Assembly (NCBI GenBank): GCA_046299555.1
Contig: JBKBHS010000001.1
Span: forward strand, 930,001-994,000
Source: CALKJP01 sp046299555
GTDB lineage: Bacteria > Bacteroidota > Bacteroidia > JACCXN01
Reading direction: 5' to 3'
DNA length: 64,000 bases
The translations under genes were made by a program, and so were the position numbers. Of this stretch, positions 1 through 8,712 are shown in pieces. Under the pieces are notes generated by a model. The model did no database searches and was not told the origin of the DNA. It worked only from the letters and a program-made list of their open reading frames with translations. Every line of letters starts with the position of its first letter. Position 1 is the stretch's first letter.

Positions 1-70
1 TGCTATTTGCTTCGGCATATGCTTGTATGCTTAGTTTAAAATTATCGATGATGTTTTTTAGAGAAATCAA
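1..70 (-). CDS. Partial hypothetical protein, 5' end only
   Basis: Directly after the methyltransferase stop, the minus strand opens an uninterrupted frame from a TTG at 70 to the window edge, reading MISLKNIIDNFKLSIQAYAE and onward. The reading is amphipathic and protein-like, and it sits where the next gene of the minus-strand run would begin. Only about 23 residues are visible, so no family can be named and the start is uncertain. It could also be non-coding. Confidence 0.35.
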   Translation of the reverse strand, partial: MISLKNIIDNFKLSIQAYAEANS

Positions 71-73
71 TTA

Positions 74-844
74 CTAAAAACGAATTTTAAAATTTTCCTT
101 TGCTTGTTTGTTATGCAAAAAAACTATTCCCAATTGGAATAAATCAATTGTAACATTTGCCTTTGGGTGTTTGCAAATATTATTCCAGGCATCTTCCATT
201 TCTTTCGACCAGTGGATGTCGTCAAAAATTAAAATATCATGCTCTGTAGCATTTTTTATAATGCTTTCAAAATAGGAAATGGTAGCCTCTTTTTTATGGT
301 TACCATCTACATAATAAATGTTTTTCTTTCCTTTAATTTTTTCCAGTTCAGTGTTTAAACAATTATCGAATGTATCATTGATCAATTCAATGTTGGATAA
401 ATTAAGGTTTTTAAAATTTTCACGTGCTATGGAGGCAATGTTTTTACATCCTTCAATGCTAATTACATGTTTAGCAGCTAACGAAAGGTAAGCTGTGGTA
501 ATTCCAAGCGATGTACCCAATTCCAATACATTTTCTGTTTGGTGCCATTGGCAAATTCTGTAAAGCAGTTCGCAATATTTTTTAGGTTTTACAGATATGC
601 GTGCAATGGAGGAAATGCTTCGTTTATTATTTTTATGAATTCTCGATCCTGCACCAAAATCGTTTATTTCAATTTCTGCATTACGGTGTAATAATTCATT
701 TCGTAAGGCTTCTATTTTTTTAAAATCAGGATTTGATTGTTTGGCGTACACCACATTCTCAAGAAATGAATATACAAATGGAGAATGTGTGCCATGTAAG
801 GTATTGGCTTGAAATAGATGTTTTATGTATGATAAAACTAGCAA
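74..844 (-). CDS. Class I SAM-dependent methyltransferase (O-methyltransferase-like)
   Basis: This is a 256-residue soluble protein with a Rossmann methyltransferase core. Motif I is VLELGTSLG at about 106-114, followed by a strand ending in acidic E131 (ISIEG) that should bind the SAM ribose, and a later strand YYVDGNHKK and LIFDDIHWS that resemble motifs of the Methyltransf_24 family. The conserved N-terminal HLFQANTLHGTHSPFVYSFL means translation must begin upstream of it; the only available start is a TTG at 844. The substrate cannot be read from the sequence. It is the last complete gene of a minus-strand run and lies 6 bases after the LRR gene, so the two are probably co-transcribed. 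The fold is secure, the substrate is unknown. Confidence 0.8.
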   Translation of the reverse strand: MLVLSYIKHLFQANTLHGTHSPFVYSFLENVVYAKQSNPDFKKIEALRNELLHRNAEIEINDFGAGSRIHKNNKRSISSIARISVKPKKYCELLYRICQWHQTENVLELGTSLGITTAYLSLAAKHVISIEGCKNIASIARENFKNLNLSNIELINDTFDNCLNTELEKIKGKKNIYYVDGNHKKEATISYFESIIKNATEHDILIFDDIHWSKEMEDAWNNICKHPKANVTIDLFQLGIVFLHNKQAKENFKIRF

Positions 845-850
845 ATAATT

Positions 851-1759
851 TTATTTTTTATCCTCAGGTTTATCAAACAATATATTACAGCCGGGTAGCA
901 ATATTCGCATTATTTCAATTTGTTCTTCGCTAAAGCTATTGCCTCTAATATCTAGTTTGGCAAGGTTTCTAAAGTTTACAATATCATCGTTTAAACTGCT
1001 TAGTTGATTATTTCTTAATGATAAAACCTTTAGTTTTCGCAGTTCATAAATGTTACGCGGAAGATTACTTATCTCGTTATTATCTAATACCAGCACTTCT
1101 AAATTTTTAAGATTGCAAATCTCATTTGGTAGTTTTTTTATTTTGTTTTTTGCAAGAACCAAACTTTTTAAATTTTTTAATTCACCTATGGAATTTGGAA
1201 TTGAATCTATGGGAGAATTATAGATAATAATGTCCTGTAAATTGGTTAAATTACCAATGCATTCGGGTAAATGCAATGTATCGGCTAAATTATTTTGAAT
1301 ATGAAAAATTTTTAAGTTAGATAAATTACAAAGTTCTTTTGGAAAAGAATCGATTTTAGCTCCAATTAATTCGAGATGAATTAATAAATCCAAATTGCCA
1401 ATTTCTTTTGGAAGACTTTGTAATGGGTTAAATTTGCTTGAAAAATAAATGAGGTTTGATAAATATGAAATTTCTGTTGGTAAATAGTTAATGCTATTAT
1501 TCCCTATTTGAAGGGCTTGTAATTGTTCTAATTTGGATAATTTTTTTGCGTCTTTATTCCAATCAATAAATTGATCAGATAAGTCTAATTTGTAAGTATT
1601 TTTCGAATTTTTTACTGCATCATTTAAGCTTGTATAAATTTCACTTCCATACGGCCCATATTTTTTTAGTGGAGGTAAATCATTTTGCCCAAATAGTTTA
1701 AGTATAAATCCTCCTATCAGCAGAACAATACAAATAGCATATTTATTGGTAAAATACAT
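851..1759 (-). CDS. Leucine-rich repeat protein, exported or membrane-anchored
   Basis: The protein has a hydrophobic N-terminal segment (about residues 6-25, ending LKLFGQ) typical of a signal peptide or anchor. The rest is a solenoid of about nine LRR units of the bacterial/plant type, with repeats such as LKNLEVLVLDNNEISNLP and LRKLKVLSLRNNQLSSL. LRR solenoids bind proteins or glycans; no catalytic domain is present. I chose the ATG at 1759 rather than an in-frame TTG at 1774 because the signal segment then begins correctly. It lies between the exported hypothetical protein and the methyltransferase with short gaps, which suggests one transcript. The partner is unknown. Confidence 0.8.
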   Translation of the reverse strand: MYFTNKYAICIVLLIGGFILKLFGQNDLPPLKKYGPYGSEIYTSLNDAVKNSKNTYKLDLSDQFIDWNKDAKKLSKLEQLQALQIGNNSINYLPTEISYLSNLIYFSSKFNPLQSLPKEIGNLDLLIHLELIGAKIDSFPKELCNLSNLKIFHIQNNLADTLHLPECIGNLTNLQDIIIYNSPIDSIPNSIGELKNLKSLVLAKNKIKKLPNEICNLKNLEVLVLDNNEISNLPRNIYELRKLKVLSLRNNQLSSLNDDIVNFRNLAKLDIRGNSFSEEQIEIMRILLPGCNILFDKPEDKK

Positions 1760-1804
1760 GAAGCCAAAATACAATTTGTTTTTGGCTTTTTAAAGTCTTA
1801 AAAT

Positions 1805-2671
1805 TTAAAGCGTAAAAGTTTTTTTAAATATTAATTGGCTGCTATCTTCAAAAATTAAAATTTGATATTCTCCTTTGGGCCATCCTTTAATATTTAAATT
1901 TACATGATACGAGTAATTTCCCGGACCTTCTGATGAATTTTTTACTAAAGCATTCATAATTCTTCCATTTTTATCTCTAACTTGTATAGAAGTAATTCCG
2001 TTATTTTTCTTAATGTAATTAATGTCTCCTTTAAGCAAATAGTGTTTTCCGCTAAATAATGACGAAGTATCTTTTAAATAATAAATGTTATACCAAGGTA
2101 ATTCAATGCCTTTAATTTCTGCCAAAGTTTTTCTTAGTTCATATACATCATCCATTTTATCAGAATGAACTGAAGCAATTTCATGATTGTTGCTCAAGAC
2201 CCAAATAGCATGCTGTATAGCGTCAATTGGAAAATTATTTTTATTGATTACTTCAGCTAATTTAATCCATTCTGGCGGAGCCATTTTACCAACAGAAAAA
2301 TTAATATCTTTTTGAGGAGAGCGATCGGTGCTTTCACAACAAAAAGCAAAAGCATCGTTAGTTTTTGTTTCATTAGGAGTGAGTGTAATTAATTGCTCTT
2401 TAACGATTAATAAATCTTGCATGGAGCTATCGCTGCACATAAGTCTTCTGCCATATTCTAAATGAAGTATGATTGCTTCGTTTGAAATATTTTTACTTAC
2501 AATACTGGCAGAATTTCCTTTGTGTTCACCTTTACCTTTTATTTCGAGTATGATTTTATTTTTTCGAAATGCTTCTTCAATTGAAATAATTGGAGATTTA
2601 AGATGTGCATGTGTTTTAATATACAACACGATACTTATTACTAACAGAAAATAAAATTTCACTGAAATCAT
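1805..2671 (-). CDS. Exported protein of unknown function
   Basis: I do not recognise this family. The product is 289 residues with a clear signal peptide (MISVKFYFLLVISIVLYIKTHA). It carries a CCES pair near the middle and a C-terminal segment (GPGNYSYHVNLNIKGWPKGEYQILIFEDSSQ) resembling a beta-sandwich edge. The start at 2671 is well supported: a GGAGG sits 4 bases upstream (2676-2680), and a separate small lipoprotein gene ends just before it at 2685. An in-frame extension to 2755 exists but would read through that lipoprotein gene in another frame and bury the signal peptide, so I reject it. It is probably co-transcribed with the lipoprotein and the LRR gene. Confidence 0.7.
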   Translation of the reverse strand: MISVKFYFLLVISIVLYIKTHAHLKSPIISIEEAFRKNKIILEIKGKGEHKGNSASIVSKNISNEAIILHLEYGRRLMCSDSSMQDLLIVKEQLITLTPNETKTNDAFAFCCESTDRSPQKDINFSVGKMAPPEWIKLAEVINKNNFPIDAIQHAIWVLSNNHEIASVHSDKMDDVYELRKTLAEIKGIELPWYNIYYLKDTSSLFSGKHYLLKGDINYIKKNNGITSIQVRDKNGRIMNALVKNSSEGPGNYSYHVNLNIKGWPKGEYQILIFEDSSQLIFKKTFTL

Positions 2672-2684
2672 GATACCTCCTTTT

Positions 2685-2807
2685 TTAAAGTATTCCCATG
2701 GGTGTTTGAATTCCCTTTTTGCCATTGCATTTTCTAGGTGCTGCGCATGAAGCACATTGTATAATGGTAAAGGTTAGTATAATTGCTATGATAAATCTTC
2801 GACACAT
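2685..2807 (-). CDS. Putative 40-residue micro-lipoprotein
   Basis: The frame begins with ATG at 2807 and encodes 40 residues. Residues 1-20 are a short positive N-terminus (MCRR) and a hydrophobic core (FIIAIILTFTII), followed by a lipobox-like CASC ending at Cys21. The predicted mature peptide is only 20 residues, with a second cysteine, basic residues and a PMGIL end. The gene ends 13 bases before the next start, whose ribosome-binding site lies in the gap, so the two form a tight pair. The alternative reading is that the frame is a chance ORF, but the signal-peptide layout, ATG start and spacing argue for a real gene. The function is unknown. Confidence 0.6.
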   Translation of the reverse strand: MCRRFIIAIILTFTIIQCASCAAPRKCNGKKGIQTPMGIL

Positions 2808-2850
2808 ACTAAATCAACGGTCGCTCTTGTCGATTTATTGTATCATAAAA

Positions 2851-2875
2851 AAAGCCCCTGATATCAGGGGCTTTT
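2851..2875 (-). terminator. Rho-independent terminator of the secretion operon
   Basis: A perfect GC-rich palindrome (AAAGCCCC with GGGGCTTT around TGATATCA) lies 18 bases beyond the GH18 stop codon. A short T run follows it on the minus strand. It ends the operon that starts near 13757. Confidence 0.85.
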
Positions 2876-2892
2876 AAAAGGTATATGAAAAT

Positions 2893-5865
2893 TTATTTTT
2901 TGATAAATGGAAGTAGAAATCGATCATTGTCATTTTCAATCTTTATAAAATAATTTCCGCTACTTAAATGAGAAACTGAAACGTCCTTATCTTTCTCTGA
3001 ACTGTTGAATTGAAGACAAATTCTACCGTTTGAGTCAAAAATAGTTACAACATAATTATTTTTTATATTGGTTTTAATTGTTATAAAATCGCTTGCCGGA
3101 TTAGGGAAAACAGACACCTTGATATTATTTTGATTATTAGCAATCCAAGTTGGATTTGTGGAAGTGGTATCAAATACAATTTGTCCGTTGCTAATAGCTG
3201 TATCGCCTATTAAACCTGCACCATTTACAGCCCTAACTGTAAAGTAATATATTTGATTATAGTTTAAATTTAATCCTGTTTCATTTACACTAAGAGCATT
3301 GCTATTATTACTCCAGGCTATAACATTACTATCACCGGGAGCAGTACCGATAGCATACCAATATTGACTAATTCCGGAATTGGTATCAACAGCAGCCTGC
3401 CAATTGGCAGAAAGTTGTGAGGTGCTGTAAGTTGTATCAATATCGTTTCCTGTTCCGTCATTTAATGTTGTAACAGTGGTTGGAGGTGTCCAATCTACAT
3501 TAACATCTTGAGAGGCAATAGTTGATAAATTACCTGCAATATCTTGCACTATTGATTTAACTCTTCCTGCAGGTTGATTAGGAATAGGGTTTTGATAACG
3601 GATATCCTTATTATTTTGTGGTCCAACACTAATTAGAGTAGAAGGGAAGCGAGAACGATAAACTTTTAAATTATTTATCATATAATCACAATTCCCACTT
3701 CTAAATGAGATATAGTCACCACTTGCATAAGGTGATGAATCTGTCCATTGTGCAGATAACACATCGTTAATATAAACGTTAATTTTACCTAAAATTCTAT
3801 CGTAAGTTACTTTAAAATCGTACCATGTGTTGGCGGTAAAATTATAAGGAACATCAATCATCGGAGAACCAAAATTGTCGTTAATTACTTTATAAATTTG
3901 AATTTTGTCGTCATCTAATCTAAACCAAACAAAATAAGAATTACCTCTATTGGTTAATGTTGGGTTATCACAAAAGAAATGAAAACCGGCTCTTCGATTT
4001 GTTCCTGTTCCATCTATTTTTCCTGCCCAATGATATAAGTATCTATTAGATAAATCTTGTTTTAAAAATGCATAAATATTTGTGTTACCAAGAGTTTGAT
4101 TTGATTGATGTAAATATCCATTTGTAATTTGCCATGTACCTGTAACGCTTGTCCAGTCTGCATGAGGAGTTGTAGTTTGGTCAAAATTATCGCTGAAGAA
4201 ACCTCTGTTGGCATTTGCTCTCCATTCTGTTCCATCAAATTCTAATACTTGATAAAAACTTTTGTCAATTCCGGTACCACCAGTGTTGTCTGCATCGGTA
4301 TAATTTGCAGTAAAGTCATTAGTAATCCAACCATTTGGAACACTTACGGATGTTGTTGGTGCAATATTATCAATAATGCATTGGTAGATTGCTTGCCAAC
4401 CTGATGAAGTTGTGCTGTTGTCTGATTTGAATCGAAGTGTTACATGTCCTGAATTAGTTGTAAATGTTCCGGGAGAATTATTCCCATGATAAGCACCAAT
4501 AAGAGGTGCATTTGTGTTAATTCCGTTATAAATAAATAATGTGTCGTAATTGGCTTCGGTAGAGAATGAAGTAAAGTTAAGTGTTATAGCACTTGCGTTA
4601 GTTGGTGATATGGTGTATGTATAATTTTCATTATTATAATAATTCCCCTGAGGTCCCCCCATGTCCCAAATAGTATCAGAGCATGCAACCGTTCCACAAT
4701 TCGTAAATTTTTCTTCTATTTTATTCCAAAAATCAGGGTAACCATCATCTTGACCTAAAGCCCAAATACCTACACCGGCTATATTTCGTTGTTTTACCAA
4801 ATCAAATCGTTTGCCCATGGTGTATGCGTTATTTATATGGCATTGTCTCCAGTTTCCACCGCTTTGATATGCATAATAAATACTTTGGCTGCGCTGAACA
4901 AACCCCGGATTGTTATAAATTGAAGGATTGTTTTTTACATAAGCGAATGTTCTTGCACTTTGAACATTTCCGGTTGTATTTGCGGGTATTGTGTTGGCTG
5001 TAACTTCCCATTCGCGTCCATAGAATGGTAATCCTAATACTAATTTATTAGTTGGAATTCCTTTGTTTAAATAGAAGGTTATAGAGCGTGAAAGATTGTA
5101 ATCATAAGTATTGGTAAAACTATACAAAGGGTCGGTTGGGCCGGCTTGAGAGCTTCCGCTCCAATAATAATCATACCCCATTATAATGAATAAGTCAACT
5201 TGAGTCATATTAGCAACATCGTATGCATTGCTCCAATCTACAGCAGGTAGGGCTATTGATAGTTGTGAACCCGGTATAGCATTGTGTAATTGAGTGCCTA
5301 ACGCATTCATAAATGCAGTCATATTAGCTGATTGCGATGATGGTAACCCTTCTATATCGATATTTATACCATGCGCCCCTCTAGATTGTACAAGATTAAT
5401 CAAATTATTTATACAAGTTTGTCGGGCAGTTGCATTGCCTAAAAAAGTTGCATGATTGCTAAAAAGTGTGGCACATAAGTTTACTCTTACACCATTATTT
5501 AATGCAGCGGTTACAACACCTGCAGTTGCCCAATTATTTGTATTAACAGCGTTTCCGGTATTGGCATCAATTTCGTATGAAAAGTAAGATAGGTCTGAAA
5601 GTAAATTCCATTGATAGTTATTGTAAATGGCAGCATTGTTCATCCAATAGGGATGCCAACCAAAAACAATTTTATTTAAATTGCAATTTTGTGCGGCACG
5701 TTGATATTCAACAATTTTTTGTTGTAACATCATATTTTCATAATCTTGTGCACTTAGCCCTATGTTTTTGTGCTCTTCAAGCATTTCGTGATGAACAGAG
5801 GTGTATTGAGCAAAGCTGCTTGTAAAAGTTATAATGGTAAAAAAGATTTGAAATATTTTTTTCAT
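2893..5865 (-). CDS. Secreted GH18 chitinase-like glycosidase with CUB, lectin-like and T9SS type A sorting domains
   Basis: The 990-residue protein starts with a signal peptide ending SSFAQ (residue 20). Residues 62-385 form a GH18 barrel: FGWHPYW opens it, GINIDIEG (166-173) is the DxxDxDxE catalytic strand with E172 as proton donor and D170 next to it, and LVLGLPFYGREW is the conserved substrate loop. A CUB domain follows at about 393-497, then a concanavalin-like region (about 555-745), an FN3-like segment and a C-terminal type A sorting tail (VFPNPASDF, then YFIKI) at about 915-990. It should cut beta-1,4-GlcNAc polymers or peptidoglycan-like chains outside the cell. In the motif, the first Asp of the series is His165/Asn168-like, so activity is likely but not certain. 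It is the last gene of the operon. Confidence 0.85.
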   Translation of the reverse strand: MKKIFQIFFTIITFTSSFAQYTSVHHEMLEEHKNIGLSAQDYENMMLQQKIVEYQRAAQNCNLNKIVFGWHPYWMNNAAIYNNYQWNLLSDLSYFSYEIDANTGNAVNTNNWATAGVVTAALNNGVRVNLCATLFSNHATFLGNATARQTCINNLINLVQSRGAHGINIDIEGLPSSQSANMTAFMNALGTQLHNAIPGSQLSIALPAVDWSNAYDVANMTQVDLFIIMGYDYYWSGSSQAGPTDPLYSFTNTYDYNLSRSITFYLNKGIPTNKLVLGLPFYGREWEVTANTIPANTTGNVQSARTFAYVKNNPSIYNNPGFVQRSQSIYYAYQSGGNWRQCHINNAYTMGKRFDLVKQRNIAGVGIWALGQDDGYPDFWNKIEEKFTNCGTVACSDTIWDMGGPQGNYYNNENYTYTISPTNASAITLNFTSFSTEANYDTLFIYNGINTNAPLIGAYHGNNSPGTFTTNSGHVTLRFKSDNSTTSSGWQAIYQCIIDNIAPTTSVSVPNGWITNDFTANYTDADNTGGTGIDKSFYQVLEFDGTEWRANANRGFFSDNFDQTTTPHADWTSVTGTWQITNGYLHQSNQTLGNTNIYAFLKQDLSNRYLYHWAGKIDGTGTNRRAGFHFFCDNPTLTNRGNSYFVWFRLDDDKIQIYKVINDNFGSPMIDVPYNFTANTWYDFKVTYDRILGKINVYINDVLSAQWTDSSPYASGDYISFRSGNCDYMINNLKVYRSRFPSTLISVGPQNNKDIRYQNPIPNQPAGRVKSIVQDIAGNLSTIASQDVNVDWTPPTTVTTLNDGTGNDIDTTYSTSQLSANWQAAVDTNSGISQYWYAIGTAPGDSNVIAWSNNSNALSVNETGLNLNYNQIYYFTVRAVNGAGLIGDTAISNGQIVFDTTSTNPTWIANNQNNIKVSVFPNPASDFITIKTNIKNNYVVTIFDSNGRICLQFNSSEKDKDVSVSHLSSGNYFIKIENDNDRFLLPFIKK

Positions 5866-5888
5866 AATCTTAAATTTAAGGTAATGTG

Positions 5889-6797
5889 TTAATTGAAAAA
5901 TCGTGGTGACTTATAGTTATATCGTTTTTTGTTTATAGTTTTAAATGTGCCCGAAATCATTATTTCGTGCGAACCACTGCTAAATGTTCTTAAGGGTTTT
6001 GCATTAAAGTCGTATGAATAACCTAATCTAAATTCATCTGTAATATTAAAACCAACTAATGCAACAAAAGATTCTTTTAAGCGGTAAGACATACCTGCAT
6101 AATATTTATTGCGATAATATACATTGGTGTTTAGTTCATATTGATTAACGTTAACTCGACTTTTCATCAAAAATGCCGGTATAACATCAATTTCTTCATT
6201 CGCTTTTATTTTATATTTAGCATATGCAAAATAATGGCGTGGAATTCTAAAAATAGTGGCATTGTCTAATGAACGGTCAACGTGAGTGGAAGAAATACCG
6301 GCTGTAATTTTTTCTGAATTAAATTCAAATCCAAAACCAAAATCAGGTTTAAAAGCGCTTTGCCTTCCATAAATTGCATATTGGTCACCTACTTCTTCAA
6401 ATATTAATTTGCTTCCATCTAAGCGTTTATTTATAAATCCGGCACTTAACCCCGCTGAAATTGTTGCTTTTTCTGAAAGGCGTAAATGATAGGCATAATT
6501 CAAACGAGCAGTTAATGAATTTTCAAAACCTAATTTGTCGTTTATGATAACAAGACCTAATCCGCCTCCAATTTTTTCAAGCCAAGTGTGAGCATTTAAA
6601 AATTGAGTAGATGGTGCATTTTCAACTCCCATCCACTGCTGTCTGGCTACTAAATTGGCATGAATTTTATTTGAATTCCCGGCAACGGCAGGATTGTAGA
6701 TCAATTCATTAAACATGAAATGACTAAACTGAATATCGTTTTGCGATTTTACCGCAAACGCAATCAGTGTTAAAACAATGAAAAAATATTTTTTCAT
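5889..6797 (-). CDS. PorP/SprF-family type IX secretion outer-membrane protein
   Basis: The 302-residue protein has a signal peptide (ending VKSQ) and the family start NDIQFSHFMFNELIYNPAVAG, followed by ARQQWMGVENAP and alternating beta strands that end in a canonical HEIMISGTF strand. PorP/SprF proteins are outer-membrane barrels that hold or deliver T9SS cargo; SprF of Flavobacterium is needed for export of the type B adhesin SprB. Here it sits in one operon with a type B adhesin, 10 bases after the PorE-like gene, so it is probably the dedicated partner of that adhesin. A second family member lies next to gldK at 50930. Confidence 0.9.
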   Translation of the reverse strand: MKKYFFIVLTLIAFAVKSQNDIQFSHFMFNELIYNPAVAGNSNKIHANLVARQQWMGVENAPSTQFLNAHTWLEKIGGGLGLVIINDKLGFENSLTARLNYAYHLRLSEKATISAGLSAGFINKRLDGSKLIFEEVGDQYAIYGRQSAFKPDFGFGFEFNSEKITAGISSTHVDRSLDNATIFRIPRHYFAYAKYKIKANEEIDVIPAFLMKSRVNVNQYELNTNVYYRNKYYAGMSYRLKESFVALVGFNITDEFRLGYSYDFNAKPLRTFSSGSHEIMISGTFKTINKKRYNYKSPRFFN

Positions 6798-6807
6798 AAA
6801 TTTTATT

Positions 6808-8706
6808 TTAATAATTCGTTACTTGAAAAGTTGTTCTTCTGTTTTTGGCGTGTTCTTCTTCCGTCTTTGCGTTTTTTATAAGTGGTTGCGATTCTCCGTA
6901 ACCTTTAGCTTGTAAACGTTTAGCATCAATGCCTTTTTGAATCAAATAATTTACTACGCTTTGTGAACGCTTTTCTGATAATTTCAAATTATATTCATCT
7001 GTACCTTGTTCATCGGTGTGAGAATTGATAACAATTTCTACTTGTGGTGTTTCTTGTAATATGTTAACTAATTTATCAAGTTCTTTTTTAGATTCTTCTT
7101 TTAGTTCGTATTTATCAAAATCGTAGTAAATATTCGGGATGGTAATTTCTTTCTTAGTTATTTTAAGTAATCCAAAATCTAAATCGTATCCTGTTTTTTT
7201 AGATATAACGGTATTCTTTTTAATACCATCTGTATTAAAGTTTTTAGAATCTCCGAAATATCCTTCTTTATGTGCGCTTACTTCATACTTTACATCGGTT
7301 TTTAAATCTTTAAATGTGTAAACTCCTTTATTGTTTGTAAAAGTAGAATCAAAACTTCCATCGCTTCCTTTTAAAAATACTTGAACTTTAGAAATGGCTT
7401 TACCGGTTTCAGAATCAACAATGGTTCCGGTAGCTGAAATTTGTATATCAAGTAATTGAAATTGCCAAATATCGTCATCGCCTTTGCCTCCGTCTCTGTT
7501 GCTGCAAAACCAACCTTGTGTATTTGATTTTAAAATAATTCCGAAATCGTCTGTATTTGAGTTAATGGGTTTTTTAAGGTTTTGTACGTTTGAAAATCCT
7601 TTATCTTTTATTGTTGCAACAAAAATATCTAATCCACCATAGCCGGGATGTCCGTTAGAAGAAAAATAAAACAAACTATCATTATATACAAATGGAAACA
7701 TTTCGTCTGCTTCGGTATTAATTTTTTTTCCGGCATTTTTAGGTTTGCTCCATAAACCAAGAGCATCTTTCTGAATATACCAAATATCTTTTCCTCCTTG
7801 TCCTCCGGGCATATCGGATACAAAGTATAATGTGTTACCATTATTGGCTAATGCCGGATGGCCAACACTGTATTTTTTATCGTAATCAAATTCAAAAACT
7901 TTTCCTGCATCCCATGTTTTAGTGGTTTCATTATAGGATGTTGTAAGAATAAAGCATGTTTCTTTTTTACCATCTTCACCATTGCATTGCATAAAATAAA
8001 CGATGTTATTTTTATCATCAAACGCAATGGTACCATCATTAAATTTTGAATTTAAGCCACCTTTGCTCTTTTGAGCATTAATAAAACGTTCTTTTTTTGA
8101 ATCGTATATGGCTTCATAATAATCAGAAAAGCCTTGTCCGGTATAGGTATCAAAACGCTTATCGTTCTCTTCAATACGAGTAGAAGCAAAAATTAATTTG
8201 TCTTTGTAAAAAGCTAATCCATACTCACTGAAAGGAGAGTTTATTACTTCTTCATTTATAATTAAATATTGTTCGTTTACTTCATTGTTTTTTTGAGCAA
8301 ATATGCAGGATTCGATTTTACGTTTTAAAATTTTATCATCTTGTTTAAATTCTAAAGCCTTATTGTATGCTGCATCAGCTAAGGTATATTCGCCATTTTT
8401 TATTAAAATGTCGCCATAGTTTACAAAAAAATCAAACGAACGTAATCCTTCATTTAAAGCAATATCATACCATTTTTTAGCTTCTTTATGATTGTTCATA
8501 TAACGATAGGATTCGCCTATTAAATAGGCAACATCTTTCTTTTTTTCTTTGCTAACATCTTTCTTGAAAGATTTTTCGTACAATTTGGCAGCAACAGCAT
8601 ATTCCTTGTATTTAAAGGCACTGTCAGCTTTTTGTAAATTACTTTGTGCTTTAGCAAATACAGAAAAAAATAAGATTGAGAGTATGATGAATTGTTTATA
8701 CTGCAT
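6808..8706 (-). CDS. PorE-like OmpA family protein (TPR, beta-propeller, carboxypeptidase-like and OmpA domains)
   Basis: The 632-residue protein reproduces the four-part architecture of PorE: a signal peptide (1-20), TPR helices (about 22-135), a WD40/PD40 propeller (about 155-415, with repeated FVSDMPGG and FYFSSNGHPG blades), a carboxypeptidase-regulatory-like beta-sandwich (423-495) and a C-terminal OmpA peptidoglycan-binding domain (523-632) with NSHTDEQGTDEYN, LSEKRSQSV and NRRTTF. PorE anchors the T9SS trans-envelope complex to peptidoglycan; paralogues often sit next to PorP/SprF and large adhesins. I call it PorE-like because this copy lies in an adhesin operon and could be a specialised paralogue of the core protein. 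Confidence 0.88.
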   Translation of the reverse strand: MQYKQFIILSILFFSVFAKAQSNLQKADSAFKYKEYAVAAKLYEKSFKKDVSKEKKKDVAYLIGESYRYMNNHKEAKKWYDIALNEGLRSFDFFVNYGDILIKNGEYTLADAAYNKALEFKQDDKILKRKIESCIFAQKNNEVNEQYLIINEEVINSPFSEYGLAFYKDKLIFASTRIEENDKRFDTYTGQGFSDYYEAIYDSKKERFINAQKSKGGLNSKFNDGTIAFDDKNNIVYFMQCNGEDGKKETCFILTTSYNETTKTWDAGKVFEFDYDKKYSVGHPALANNGNTLYFVSDMPGGQGGKDIWYIQKDALGLWSKPKNAGKKINTEADEMFPFVYNDSLFYFSSNGHPGYGGLDIFVATIKDKGFSNVQNLKKPINSNTDDFGIILKSNTQGWFCSNRDGGKGDDDIWQFQLLDIQISATGTIVDSETGKAISKVQVFLKGSDGSFDSTFTNNKGVYTFKDLKTDVKYEVSAHKEGYFGDSKNFNTDGIKKNTVISKKTGYDLDFGLLKITKKEITIPNIYYDFDKYELKEESKKELDKLVNILQETPQVEIVINSHTDEQGTDEYNLKLSEKRSQSVVNYLIQKGIDAKRLQAKGYGESQPLIKNAKTEEEHAKNRRTTFQVTNY

Positions 8707-8712
8707 AATTCT

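Noticed and set aside
733..933. Plus-strand 66-codon frame over the methyltransferase/LRR junction
   Set aside because: No promoter or motif; it overlaps conserved minus-strand N-terminal sequence.
2672..2755. N-terminal extension of the 1805-2671 protein to 2755
   Set aside because: It would overlap the micro-lipoprotein frame and place 28 residues before a clean signal peptide with a ribosome site.
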